A stretch of 64,000 bases of DNA from Salinirubellus salinus (lineage in GTDB: Archaea > Halobacteriota > Halobacteria > Halobacteriales > Haloarculaceae): NCBI RefSeq assembly GCF_025231485.1, contig NZ_CP104003.1, positions 4,045,960-4,109,959 of the forward strand. The letters are read 5' to 3'. A model generated the notes under the pieces. It had not been told where the DNA came from. It was given only the letters and a program-made list of their open reading frames with translations, and did not search any database. Positions 33,482 through 43,007 of this stretch are shown here, piece after piece; the stretch's first letter is position 1; each line of letters starts with the position of its first letter. The translations under genes were made by a program, and so were the position numbers.

Positions 33482-35289
33482 ATGCCCGAGACACCAAACC
33501 ACGACTACAACGTCCCGAACGCGGGCGCCGAGGACTGGCACGTCCCGCTGAACGAGAACTTCGAGCAGTACGATACGGACATCGAGATACGCGACGAGGC
33601 GTCCAGACGAGGGGACTACGACCCGAAACAGGGGGCGAAGTTCCTGGAGACGGATACCGGACTCGTCTATCAGGGGGACGGCTCGGCGTGGGTTCCCGCG
33701 CTGGCGTACGGGCGGTACGTGCCAGCGGATTCGGCCGACCAGACGGGAAACATCGTCTTCGGACACCCGGCGAACAGTGTCGGCTCCGACGCTGTCGGGG
33801 CCACCATCGGCGGGGGTGGTACTGCTGCCAATCCGAACACTGTGACAGGCACTTTTGCGACCATCGGTGGCGGGCGGGTCAACACGTCGGGCGGAGCGAA
33901 TTCGACAGTCGGTGGCGGGGTGATAAATAGGGCCAGTGGATCGAATTCGACGGTCGGTGGTGGGAGAGGAAATACGGGTAACGGAGAGAACTCGACAGTT
34001 GGGGGAGGAATCTCGAACGACGTGGTGGGCCGAGGAGCGACTGTCGGGGGTGGGAGTGGAAATCTTGCCCAAGAGGAGCACGCCACCATTGGAGGCGGGC
34101 TGGATAACCGTGCGCTCAAAGCTGATGCTACCGTCGGGGGCGGGAATGCAAATGTTGCAAGGGGTTTCGGTACCGTAGTGTCTGGTGGTGACACTAACCA
34201 GGCCGACGAAGCGTATTCGACGGTCGCGGGGGGTGAGGCCAACAGTACGTCTGCTCCGTATTCGACCGTCGGCGGCGGGCACATCAACGTCGCGAGTGCG
34301 GAGAAATCGACCATCTCGGGCGGGGTCCGAAACGAGGCGACCGGCGGGTACGCGACGGTCGGCGGGGGCGAGGAGAACACGGCGGAGGATTTCGGCGCGA
34401 CCACCGCCGGCGGGTACCAGAACCGTGCGTCAAGCCAGGGGTCGTCCGTCGCCGGTGGCACAAAGAACGTCGCGAACGGCTCCGATGCGGCCGTCGGCGG
34501 CGGGCACCTCAACGGTGCGAGCGGCTACCGGTCGACCGTCGGCGGGGGACCAACAGCGCGCGTCGGGTCGTGAGTCGACCGTCGCGGGCGGGTCGAGAAA
34601 CGAGGCCGACGCGGACCGTTCGGCGGTCGGGGGTGGCTACTCGAACTTCGCAGAGGGAGGCCTCGACCGTGCCTGGCGGCTCCGTGAACGCCGCGAACGG
34701 CGACTACGCGTTCGCCGCCGGCCGGAAGGCGAACGCCGAGGGGAACGGCACCTTCGTCTGGGGTGATTCATCCGACAACGGGGTCACCGCCACCCAGGAC
34801 GACGAGTTCAAAGTACAGGCCGGCGGTGGCGCAGTCATCTTCTCGTCGAGCGACCACTCGTCCGGGGTCAATCTCCGGTCGGGATCGGGGTCGTGGTCGG
34901 CGTGGTCCACGCGGGCCAGCAAGGCGAACGTCGAGGCCGTCGACCCCGAGACGGTGCTGGACGGGGTCGAATCGCTCGACATCTCCACCTGGAACTACCG
35001 GGCACAGGGCGCCGAGACCCGACACATGGGGCCGATGGCCGAGGAGTTCGCCGAGGCGTTCGGACTCGGCGCGGACGACGAGCGCATCAGCAACGTGGAC
35101 GCCGATGGAGTGGCGTTCGCCGCGATACAGGGGCTGGCCGAGCGACTGGACGAGCGAGAGGCGCGCGTCGAGGAACTGGAATCGGAGAACGAGGAACTGC
35201 GCGACCGGCTCTCGGCGCTGGAAGCGCGTGTCGAATCGATGGCGACGACCGACGGAGCGGCGAGCGACCCCGCCCTTGCGGACGACTGA
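33482..35289 (+). pseudogene. YadA-head-repeat / peptidase S74 (endosialidase chaperone) fibre protein, frameshifted as sequenced
   Basis: About 602 residues when repaired. The N-terminal 100 residues are a phage-fibre-like cap. Then come some 17 tandem repeats of about 15 residues with the pattern STVGGGxxNxAxG (trimeric YadA-type head beta-roll). At the C-terminus is an intramolecular chaperone of endosialidase (S74) domain, KANVEAVDPETVLDGVESLD ... MGPMAEEF ... DGVAFAAIQGL, and a coiled coil. Frame breaks occur at about 34546-34565 and 34664-34670 in G runs. The DNA of the early repeats (about 33800-34220) is less GC-rich than all neighbours, a sign of transfer. No signal peptide is seen. 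Confidence 0.8.
33790..34560 (+). repeat. Tandem 45-bp-scale repeats encoding the fibre head
   Basis: Repeated units encode STVGGG...N; the core GTCGG(T/C)GG(C/G)GG recurs about every 45 bases. The units are diverged in the 5' half and more GC-rich in the 3' half. Confidence 0.7.
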
Positions 35290-35352
35290 CGCGGAGACGG
35301 ACCCACGCCCGAGACACGCACGCTGAGCACCGACCTGACCGAACCCCTGCTG

Positions 35353-35535
35353 GTGCAGGTGACGCCGCACGCCCGCGAGCGGGCCCTCCCGCAGGTGATC
35401 GAGCGCTCGACCCACCGTATCGTCGTCGAGGAGTTCGAGGGCGAGACCGGGAGCTACGAGGTGTCCTACACGGTGAAGGGGACCCGCGAGGGGTTCGCCG
35501 GCGAGGAGGTCGTCCGAGACCCCGCCGCGCGCTGA
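35353..35535 (+). CDS. Small conserved hypothetical protein, 60-70 residues
   Basis: At least 60 residues from a GTG at 35353. The natural protein may begin ten codons earlier at 35323, where CTG-AGC-ACC-GAC reads like the common MSTD start with CTG in place of ATG. Content: PHARERALPQVIERSTHRIV, then VSYTVKGTREGFAGEEVVRD. It is acidic, soluble and not a recognised family. It lies 63 bases after the fibre gene and is convergent with the THI5-like gene, whose stop begins 2 bases after this one's. Confidence 0.55.
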   Translation: MQVTPHARERALPQVIERSTHRIVVEEFEGETGSYEVSYTVKGTREGFAGEEVVRDPAAR

Positions 35536-35536
35536 C

Positions 35537-36481
35537 TCAGCCGAGCAGGTCGTTCGTGTAGAGCGTGCCGGCGTCGAGTTCGCTCGCGGGCAGGTGGTCG
35601 CCGTCCAGCGTCCGCAGTATCTCGTTCTTCGCCAGCCAGTCGACGAACGTGGCCCACCGCTCGTGGGCCATCCGGCCCCACTCGCCGTCCTCGGTCAGGA
35701 ACGCGCCGGAGAGCCGACGGGCACTCTCGACGAGGAACTCGTGGTCGTCGAGGTTCGGCCCGTCCTCGCCGGAGAGCGCGTCGGCCGCTCGCTCGGGGTC
35801 GGCGGCGGCCTCGCGGTAGCCACGGGCGGTGGCGTCGAGGAACGACGCGAGCGTCCCGTCCGGGTCCGCCAGCGCGTCCGGGTGGGCCAGCAACACCGGC
35901 GTGTACCCGTAGGGCACGTCGTACTCGTCGAGGCCGAAGGTACGGAGCGCGTGGCCCGCGCGCTCGGCGAGGAGGCCCTCCCACGGCTCGAACACCCACG
36001 TCGCGTCGGCGCTCCCGTCGACGATGGTGTTCGGGATGCCGAGTTTCGGCGGAGTGACGATGTCCACGTCCCCTTCGCCCCCGTCGTTCTGGACGAGGTG
36101 TCGCACGATGTCGTCCTCGAACCGGGCGTCGTAGGAGGCGTAGGTTCGCCCGTCGAGAGCACGGGGTCGCTCGACGTCGCTCGATTCGAGCACGGCGATG
36201 GCGCTCGTGTCGCGCTGGCAGAGCGCAGCGACGGCCGTCAGCGACGGGTACGCCGGGTGCGTGTGGTAGCTGATGGCGCTCTCCGAGGGCGCCACCGCGA
36301 GGTCCGCGTCACCGGCCGCGACTCGCTTGGCGGGCGTCGTCTCGTAGTCGTCCACGGCGGGCGACAGGAACGAGGCGTCGACGCCGGCCGCCTCGTAGTG
36401 GCCGGCCTCGCGGGCGAGGTAGAACCCCACGTGGTTCGTGTTCGGCGTCCAGTCCAGGGCGACGGTCACGCTGCCGGTCAT
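35537..36481 (-). CDS. NMT1/THI5-like substrate-binding protein
   Basis: A 314-residue periplasmic-binding-fold protein of the NMT1/THI5 family: VTVALDWTPNTNHVGFYLAR at the very N-terminus is the hallmark. PPKLGIPNTIVDGSADATWV and FEPWEGLLAERAG lie in the middle. Relatives are either ABC-transporter binding proteins for thiamine pyrimidine precursors or, in fungi, the HMP-P synthase itself. This one lacks a Tat signal or lipobox and no transporter genes adjoin it. It is probably cytoplasmic, and its role in thiamine metabolism is open. Confidence 0.85.
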   Translation of the reverse strand: MTGSVTVALDWTPNTNHVGFYLAREAGHYEAAGVDASFLSPAVDDYETTPAKRVAAGDADLAVAPSESAISYHTHPAYPSLTAVAALCQRDTSAIAVLESSDVERPRALDGRTYASYDARFEDDIVRHLVQNDGGEGDVDIVTPPKLGIPNTIVDGSADATWVFEPWEGLLAERAGHALRTFGLDEYDVPYGYTPVLLAHPDALADPDGTLASFLDATARGYREAAADPERAADALSGEDGPNLDDHEFLVESARRLSGAFLTEDGEWGRMAHERWATFVDWLAKNEILRTLDGDHLPASELDAGTLYTNDLLG

Positions 36482-36534
36482 ACGTTGGTGGTACTCTTCG
36501 GTGGTAGAAAACTCCTCGGGCGGAGGCCGCCGGG

Positions 36535-37364
36535 TCAGTCCGAGGGCTGGCGCGGGAGCGGTCGCGAGACGCCGGGGTCGAGCGCCGGCGAGACCCTCGG
36601 GTGGTCCCGCGATATCTCGATGGGGCACTCGTCGGGCGCCTCCGCGTCGTCCGCCGAGAGCATGTATTGGGGCCACTCGAGATCCGACCCGTAGTCGCCG
36701 ATGTCGGCGTGAGGGCAGACGCCGTCGTAGTCGACGAGTCGGTCCTGGATTACCCCGCGGGCCTGCTGGCCGGCCTCGCTCTCGGCGGTGACCTCGAGGC
36801 GCTCGAACAGTTCGCGGGGCTGGAACGTGATCTCGAGCCCCACCGGGCAGTACCGGCTCCGGCGCTCGTCGTAGAACGGCGCGCGGCAGGTGGGGAACAT
36901 CGGGTGACCGGCGAAGGAGAACTCCCAGTATGGGTCCTCGGGGTCGGTCGGGATGGCCTCGGGCCACGGCGCCGGGTCGTGGACGTGGAGGAACTGGAGG
37001 ACGTGCCAGAGCGCCTCGTGGTACTCCCGCTCGCCCCACTCACCCTCGGGCGGGGCGAAGAACGTCACCAGCGACGCCCGCTCGGAGTGGGCCGGCCACA
37101 CGTCGAGGTACTCGACCAGCACGTCACGGAGCGAGAGGAGGGCGTCCTTGTCGGTCATGGAGGGGACGACGGTGTAGAGCGGGTCCCCCGCCCGCACCGA
37201 CTCGGCGCCGAAGAAACACGGGAACGGCGACCCCTCGTGCTCGCCGGTGAGCCCTCGTGGAACGTCTCCCAGTGCGCACGCACCCAGTCGGGTCCCGTTC
37301 CGGATTCGACGCGCTCGGCGAACGTCGACTGGTCCATCAGGCTCTGGAGGCCGGGTTCGTTCAT
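36535..37364 (-). pseudogene. YqcI/YcgG family protein, frameshifted as sequenced
   Basis: About 276 residues after repair. The N-terminus is MNEPGLQSLMDQSTFAERVE and DWVRAHWETFHEG; then, in the other frame, LTGEHEGSPFPCFFGAESVR, FFAPPEGEWGEREYHEALWH and the conserved FSFAGHPMFPTCRAP. The CFFG and FPTC cysteines are typical of the family, whose function is unknown. The break is at 37252-37254 (CCC on the plus strand); one added G on the coding strand gives HEGLTGEHEG. Confidence 0.78.
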
Positions 37365-37562
37365 CGTCGATTGGTTCCCGTACGGGCCGGGCGAACCTCA
37401 GTACTGCGGTTCCGGAGCGGGCGTGCCGGGCCTCGGGGGACTCGTCCCGCGTCTCGCGTCCGGAAGACTCGATGCGAGCGGCGCCCCCGGTCGCCGGCCG
37501 GGGCTGCCCGCAGACACGCGTCTCCGGCTCGGCTTCGAGGCGTCCCGCCACCGTCTGCTCTC

Positions 37563-38056
37563 TCAGCAAGTGAGGATGGGGACGCACCCGTCCGGTTCCT
37601 CCGTCGGTTCTGGCGTGGGTTCTGGGGTCGGCTCCTCGGTTGGCGTCGGAGCCGGCGTCGGCGTCGGTGACGCGGTCGGTGTGCGCGTCGCCGTCGGGGA
37701 CGGCGTGGGCACGGGCGTCGCCGGCGAGACGCCCCGCGGCTGCCGCGACGGGCCGCGCGGCCCGAGCCAGCAGCCGACGGGGGCACCGGCCCCTCCCTGA
37801 ACCCGACGGCGAGGAGGGCGCCGAGGCGACCGAACACCGCGAGACACGCGACGAGACGGGCGACGACGGCGCGGGCTCCGGCCGTCGCAGCTCGCGCGAG
37901 GTAGCCCGGTCGGTCGTCGCTCGACTCCCAGTCGAACTGGTCGTCGAACGCCGCCGGCGCCGCCGCCCAGCGCACGTCCGAGGCGGGCGAGAGGCGTCGG
38001 TCGTCGGGGCCGCCCTCGTCGCCGTCGTCGCCAGTCCCGTTCGGTCTCGGGTCCAT
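37563..38056 (-). pseudogene. Hypothetical membrane-anchored protein with Pro/Thr tail, frameshifted as sequenced
   Basis: About 164 residues after repair. A hydrophilic acidic N-terminus (1-65) precedes one membrane helix (VARLVACLAVFGRLGALLAV, about 75-97). After it comes a Pro-Thr repeat tail (TPSPTATRTPTASPTPTPAP, then TPEPTPEPTEEPD) ending DGCVPILTC. The frame breaks at 37790-37793 (CCCC on the plus strand); one extra base links VGFREG to AGAPVGCWLG. The repeats suggest a cell-surface spacer. No family recognised. Confidence 0.55.
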
Positions 38057-38181
38057 GCTCCAGGTCACCCGAACCGGGCGGACACACACCGTTCAGTCCG
38101 TCGCCGGTGATAGCCGGAGGTACATACGCTGGTGGCGGCGGGAGGTCGCCCCCGGCGTCCCGCGAGCGGTGCGTCGGTCGC

Positions 38182-39456
38182 TCAGGCTCCAGCGAGGGCC
38201 GCCAGCGCTCCCGCCAGCACGCGAGTCGCGTCGGCGCAGTCGTCCCAGTCGGTCCACTCCGCGGGGTTGTGCGAGACGCCGTCGCGCGACGGGGCGAACA
38301 GCATCCCGGCGTCGGTGACGCGGGCGACGTACATCGAGTCGTGGGCGGCGCCGGAGTGCATCTCGTGGGTGGCGATGCCGGTCCGCTCGCCCGCCTCGAC
38401 GAGGGCGGCCCGACAGCGCTCGGCCATCGGCGTCGGTTCGACGTCGAACGCCCGGTCGAACGTCGTCTCGACGCCTCGGTGTGTCTCCACGTCCGTCAGG
38501 GCCGCCCGCGTCTCCTCGACGAGGTGCTCCATCGAGTCGCGCTCGACGCTCCGGACGTCGACGCCCATCTCGACCCGGCCGGGGACGACGTTGGTCGCGT
38601 TGGGCGAGACGCTCAGGTGCCCCACGGTGGCGACGGCCGCCGGGTCGGTGCCGGTGCGACGCTCGGCCGCGTCCTCGACGGCGAGGACCACCTCGCTCGC
38701 GGCGGCCAGCGAGTCCGTCCGCTCGTTCCGACCCATCGGCGTCGACCCAGCGTGGTTCGCCTCGCCGACGACGGTGGCGTCGCAGTGCGTGATCCCCGTC
38801 ACGTCCGTGACGACGCCGACGGGGACGCCGAGGTCCTCGAGGAGCGTATGCTGTTCGACGTGGAGTTCGAGCCACGCGTCCCACCCGCCCGCGTCGAGAC
38901 GGCTCTCGCCGGCGAACCCGATGTCGTCGAGGGCCTCGCCGAGCGTCCGCCCGTCGGCGTCGGTCAGCGCGAGCGCCTCGTCGACCGACCGCTCGCCGAC
39001 GGCCACCGAGGAGCCGAGCAGTCCCGGCCCGAACGTGGCGCCCTCCTCCTCCGTGAACGAGACCACCTCCACGGGTCGGGCTGGCTCGACGCCGGCGTTC
39101 TGCATCGCCCGCACGGCTTCGAGTGCGGCGTAGATGCCCAGCGGGCCGTCGAAGATGCCGCCCTCGGGGACGCTGTCGAGGTGGCTCCCCGAGGCGACGG
39201 GGGCGGCGACCGGGTCGGCGCTCGCGGGTGTCCACCGGCCGACGACGTTGCCGACGCCGTCGACGCGCACGTCGAGGCCGGCGGCTTCCAGCCGGTCGAC
39301 GAGGTACGCACGCGCTTCTCGGTTCGCCTCGCTCCCGGTCCGGTTCGTCCGGCCGTGGCCCGGCGCGGACGGGGCCGCGCCGCTGGCCCCGAACTCGCCG
39401 TTACGCTCGATGTCTGCCCGGAGTCTGTCGGCGTCGACCGCGTCGGCGAGGTCCAT
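38182..39456 (-). CDS. M20 family amidase (N-carbamoyl-amino-acid hydrolase/allantoate amidohydrolase type)
   Basis: A 424-residue zinc hydrolase of the hydantoinase/carbamoylase branch of M20. Markers are ASGSHLDSVPEGGIFDGPLG (metal His and Asp), FTEEEGATFGPGLLGS (catalytic Glu pair), WLELHVEQ, and the C-terminal SGAAHDSMYVARV. These enzymes hydrolyse N-carbamoyl amino acids, allantoate or ureidoglycolate. No other purine- or pyrimidine-degradation gene is adjacent. It is cytoplasmic. Confidence 0.9.
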   Translation of the reverse strand: MDLADAVDADRLRADIERNGEFGASGAAPSAPGHGRTNRTGSEANREARAYLVDRLEAAGLDVRVDGVGNVVGRWTPASADPVAAPVASGSHLDSVPEGGIFDGPLGIYAALEAVRAMQNAGVEPARPVEVVSFTEEEGATFGPGLLGSSVAVGERSVDEALALTDADGRTLGEALDDIGFAGESRLDAGGWDAWLELHVEQHTLLEDLGVPVGVVTDVTGITHCDATVVGEANHAGSTPMGRNERTDSLAAASEVVLAVEDAAERRTGTDPAAVATVGHLSVSPNATNVVPGRVEMGVDVRSVERDSMEHLVEETRAALTDVETHRGVETTFDRAFDVEPTPMAERCRAALVEAGERTGIATHEMHSGAAHDSMYVARVTDAGMLFAPSRDGVSHNPAEWTDWDDCADATRVLAGALAALAGA

Positions 39457-39514
39457 ACCGGGGGGTCCGTGGTCCGTCGGCAAAAGCAGGTGGGTGCGAG
39501 GGAGCGAGCAGGCC

Positions 39515-40216
39515 CTACTCCAGCAGGACGGTGAACCCCCAGTCGGCCTGCGCCATCGACTCCATCGAGTCGCCGGCGCCGATGTGGGTCTCGAACCGGA
39601 ACTCGCCGACAGGGAGACAGCCGTCGTAGTCGGGGAGCGCGTAGAGTTCCACGGCCGCCGCGATGGTCTCGCCGGCGGCGAGTTCCTCCGTGCGGTACTC
39701 CATAGTCGTCGCGACGGCCTCCGACAGCCGCCAGCAGTTCCCCTCGGCGACGGGGTACTCGCCCTCGGCGGGGAGCAACTGGAGGACGCGCGCGTCGTCC
39801 ACGACGTACTGGAATCGCACCGCACGGCCCTCACCGACCGTGATGGGCGCGTCGCTCGTGTTCGTGAGCGTCACGCGGAGCGCGGGCGGGTGGTCAGCCG
39901 TGGCGACCGGTTCGAGGACGCTCACGCCGGGTTCGACCGGCAGGTCGGGTGCGGGGTCGGTCCCGACGAGGGTGACACCGGGACCGCCGGTGCCACGGGG
40001 GCGGGTGCCGCCGGCGTCGCCGTCACCACCGTCGCTCCCCGGCAGGGGTTCGTCGCCGGAGCCGGGGGTGGCGGTGGGCGTCGGCGTCGGGGAGTCGGTC
40101 GGGTTGGGCGACGGCGTCCCGTCCGAGCCCCCGGTGCCAGCGGCCACACAGCCGGCGAGGAGACCCATCCCGAGGAGGCCGGCGCCGGCGAGCAGGGTGC
40201 GTCGTGTCGGTTGCAT
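39515..40216 (-). CDS. Tat-exported lipoprotein
   Basis: 233 residues. The signal is PTRRTLLAGAGLLGMGLLAGC (twin Arg, hydrophobic core, lipobox Cys about residue 23). A Pro/Thr/Gly/Asp linker (25-75) leads to a beta-rich domain with VTLTNTSDAPITVGEG and a pair of cysteines (GNCWRL, DGCLPV) that may form a disulfide. It looks like an immunoglobulin-type fold exposed on the cell surface; no family is recognised. An upstream in-frame codon at 40228 adds only four residues. Confidence 0.8.
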   Translation of the reverse strand: MQPTRRTLLAGAGLLGMGLLAGCVAAGTGGSDGTPSPNPTDSPTPTPTATPGSGDEPLPGSDGGDGDAGGTRPRGTGGPGVTLVGTDPAPDLPVEPGVSVLEPVATADHPPALRVTLTNTSDAPITVGEGRAVRFQYVVDDARVLQLLPAEGEYPVAEGNCWRLSEAVATTMEYRTEELAAGETIAAAVELYALPDYDGCLPVGEFRFETHIGAGDSMESMAQADWGFTVLLE

Positions 40217-40347
40217 GGAGACTCCCACGTCGGGTGAGAGGATAACGACGCCGTAGCCTCAAAGGCCCGCTTGAACGGTGGCGAACGAGGCGAGACCGGT
40301 GCGCCATCGTGAGGTAAGTTCATTGTGTGCGAATCACACGTGACGTC

Positions 40348-41972
40348 ATGGCACGACGGAACTACGACTACATCGTGGTCGGCGCCGGGTCGGCGGGGTG
40401 TGTCCTCGCGGACCGCCTGACTCGCGACTCGGAGACCACCGTCCTCCTGCTGGAGGCCGGCGAACCGGACGAGAAACGCGAGATCCACATCCCGGCCGGC
40501 TTCCCCGAACTGTTCAAGAGCGAGGTGGACTGGGAGTACTACACCGAACCGCAGGAGCACGCCGCAGACCGGCGGCTCTACTGGCCCCGAGGGAAGACGC
40601 TCGGCGGGTGTTCGTCGACGAACGCGATGATCTACATCCGGGGCCACCAGTGGGACTACGACCACTGGGCCGAACTCGGCAACGAGGGCTGGGACTACGC
40701 CTCGATGCTGGAGTACTTCGAGCGGGCCGAGAACTTCGAGCCGGCCGGTTCGCCGTACCACGGCCTCGGTGGCCCGCTCAACGTGACCGAACCCACCTCG
40801 CCGCGGCCCGTCTCCCGGGCGTTCGTCCGCGCCGCCACGCAGGCCGGCTACGACCGGAACGACGACTTCAACGGTGCCGACCAGGAGGGGTTCGGGCTCT
40901 ACCACCTCACCCAGAAGGACGGCAAGCGCCACTCCGCCGCCGTCGCCTACCTGCACCCCGCACTCGACCGGAAGAACCTCACCGCCGAGACGGGCGCGCA
41001 GGTCACCGAGGTGACCATCGAGGACGGCGTCGCCGCGGGCGTCGAGTACGAACAGGACGGCCGGAGGCGGTCCGCCAGCGCGAGCGAGGAGGTGATAGTC
41101 AGCGCGGGTGCGGTGAACTCCCCGCAACTGCTGATGCTCTCGGGCATCGGCGACCCCGAGCACCTCGCGGAGCACGGCATCGAGACCCAGGTCGAGTCCC
41201 CGGCGTCGGCCGGAACCTGCAGGACCACCTGTTCGCGTTCAACGTCTACGAGACGGATGACGACGTGAGCACGATCGACGACGCGGACAAACTGCAGAAC
41301 GTCGCCAAGTGGTTCGTCCTGAAGCGCGGCAAACTCACCTCCAACGTCGGCGAGAGCGGCGGGTTCGTCCGCACCAGCGACGACGAACCCGCGCCGGACC
41401 TGCAGTACCACTTCGCCCCTTCCTACTTCATGGAACACGGCCTCGCGAACCCCGAGGAGGGCCGTGGGCTCTCCATCGGCGCGACGCAGCTCCGACCGGA
41501 GAGCCGTGGCCGTATCGCACTCGCCTCGGAAGACCCGTTCGATGCCCCCCGTATCGACCCGAACTACCTGAGCGAGGAGAAGGACCTCGAAGTGCTGGTG
41601 GAGGGGCTGAAGCGGGCCCGCGAGATCGCCTCCCAGTCCGCGCTCTCGGAGTACGTCGGCCGCGAAGTGTGGCCCGGCGAGGACGCCCAGAGCGACGAGG
41701 AACTCGCCCAGCACGTCCGCGAGACGTGCCACACGGTCTACCACCCGGTCGGGACGTGCAAGATGGGCGACGACGACATGGCCGTCGTCGACGACGAACT
41801 CCGGGTCCACGGGGTCGAGGGTCTCCGGGTCGTCGACGCGAGCGTGATGCCCACCCTCGTCGGCGGGAACACGAACGCGCCGACCATCGCCATCGCCGAG
41901 AAGGCCGCGGACCTCATCCGTGAGGAGCGGACACGGGCGGAGCGAGAGCCGATCCCGGCCGACGACGACTGA
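40348..41972 (+). pseudogene. GMC family oxidoreductase (choline/alcohol dehydrogenase-like), frameshifted as sequenced
   Basis: About 541 residues after repair. The FAD motif is YDYIVVGAGSAGCVLADRLT, followed by PRGKTLGGCSSTNAMIYIRG and the GMC signature VIVSAGAVNSPQLLMLSGIG. The C-terminal ETCHTVYHPVGTCKMG carries the catalytic His and GGNTNAPTIAIAEKAADLI closes the fold. The break is at 41198-41201 (CCCC); one extra C gives VESPGVGRNLQDHLF. It resembles choline dehydrogenases, so glycine betaine formation for osmoprotection is possible, but other alcohols cannot be excluded. Confidence 0.87.
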
Positions 41973-41990
41973 GTCCGAGTCGGCCCCGAC

Positions 41991-42953
41991 TCAGTCCACC
42001 TTGTTCACGTAGAGACCGTAGTTGTAGAGCGTCTCGCCGTCCCAGAGGAGGTTGTCGTTGTCGACGCCCGGCTCCTCGACGGAGAGGTCGAGGCGGTCGA
42101 GGAGTTCCTCGTAGGTCGCCGAGAGCGGCGTCGTCTCGCGGTACTCCTCGAGTCCTCGCGCCCGCTCGAACAGCTCGCGGACATCGCTCGAGAGGTCGTC
42201 CGGGGCGAGCTCCACGTCCACCCGGTCGGCCAGCACGATCTCGTGGAACGCCTCGCGGGAGTCGGCGACCTCGACGGCGTGGGCCGTGTAGGCCGTCTCC
42301 AGCAGCGACTCGGTCTCGGTCGTCAGGCGGTAGTTCCACGGCCCGTCCTCGGTCATCGAGACGACACGGCCGTCGAGGTCGCCGCTGGCGAACTGGCCCT
42401 CGAGTTCGGCGGGTCGACGGAGGACGTAGCCCCCACCGTCGGTCAGGAGGTCCACACCGCCGCCCTGTCCGCCGCTCTGGATGCCCGAGTGGTGTATCTT
42501 GACGACGCGAGCGTCCACCCGCGAGAGCTCGTCGACGAGCAGAGCGTCGTCGGGGACCTCCTCCTCGGGAACCTCCTCGGCGTAGACGACCTGCCGCTCC
42601 ATCCGCTTCCGGCCGGTGACGAGCACGTCGGTCTGGAAGTAGCGCCCCTCGTGTTCGACGTAGTGGTCGCTCGCGAGGGGCTCGTAGCCGTAGGTGGTGT
42701 AGCGGCCGTCGGGGAGGATGGCGTCGAGCGCCTCGCTCGCGGTCCGGTCCAGCGGGTGTGTCCGCTCGTCGTCGCGGAACAGCACGTACTCGACGGGCGA
42801 CTGGTCGACGTGGATGAAGCTCAGTGTGTACTCGAACCGCGGGCCGGACTGACCGAGGTCGTCGAGGGCGGCACAGCCGGCGAGACCGACCGCGAGACCG
42901 GCCGCGCCGGCGCCGAGGAACTGCCGTCTGGAGGGAGGGCTGTCGGAGACCAT
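41991..42953 (-). CDS. Tat-exported lipoprotein, unknown family
   Basis: 320 residues. The Tat/lipobox signal is SRRQFLGAGAAGLAVGLAGC with the anchoring Cys at about residue 27. The mature protein contains YTLSFIHVDQSPVEYVLF, EALDAILPDGRYTTYGYEPL and DNDNLLWDGETLYNYGLYVN. It contains no obvious enzyme motif. It is convergent with the GMC gene (18 bases apart) and on the same strand as the G8 protein, which ends 54 bases upstream of its start. Co-expression of two exported proteins is possible. Confidence 0.78.
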   Translation of the reverse strand: MVSDSPPSRRQFLGAGAAGLAVGLAGCAALDDLGQSGPRFEYTLSFIHVDQSPVEYVLFRDDERTHPLDRTASEALDAILPDGRYTTYGYEPLASDHYVEHEGRYFQTDVLVTGRKRMERQVVYAEEVPEEEVPDDALLVDELSRVDARVVKIHHSGIQSGGQGGGVDLLTDGGGYVLRRPAELEGQFASGDLDGRVVSMTEDGPWNYRLTTETESLLETAYTAHAVEVADSREAFHEIVLADRVDVELAPDDLSSDVRELFERARGLEEYRETTPLSATYEELLDRLDLSVEEPGVDNDNLLWDGETLYNYGLYVNKVD

Positions 42954-43007
42954 ACGTGGCGGTCGTGTCGCCCCCTGAATAAGTCTTCAGACTCCGGGGA
43001 CCGCCAC

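Noticed and set aside
33482-35289. Part of a provirus
   Set aside because: No integrase, terminase, capsid, portal or attachment-site repeats were found on either side; neighbours are ordinary chromosomal genes.
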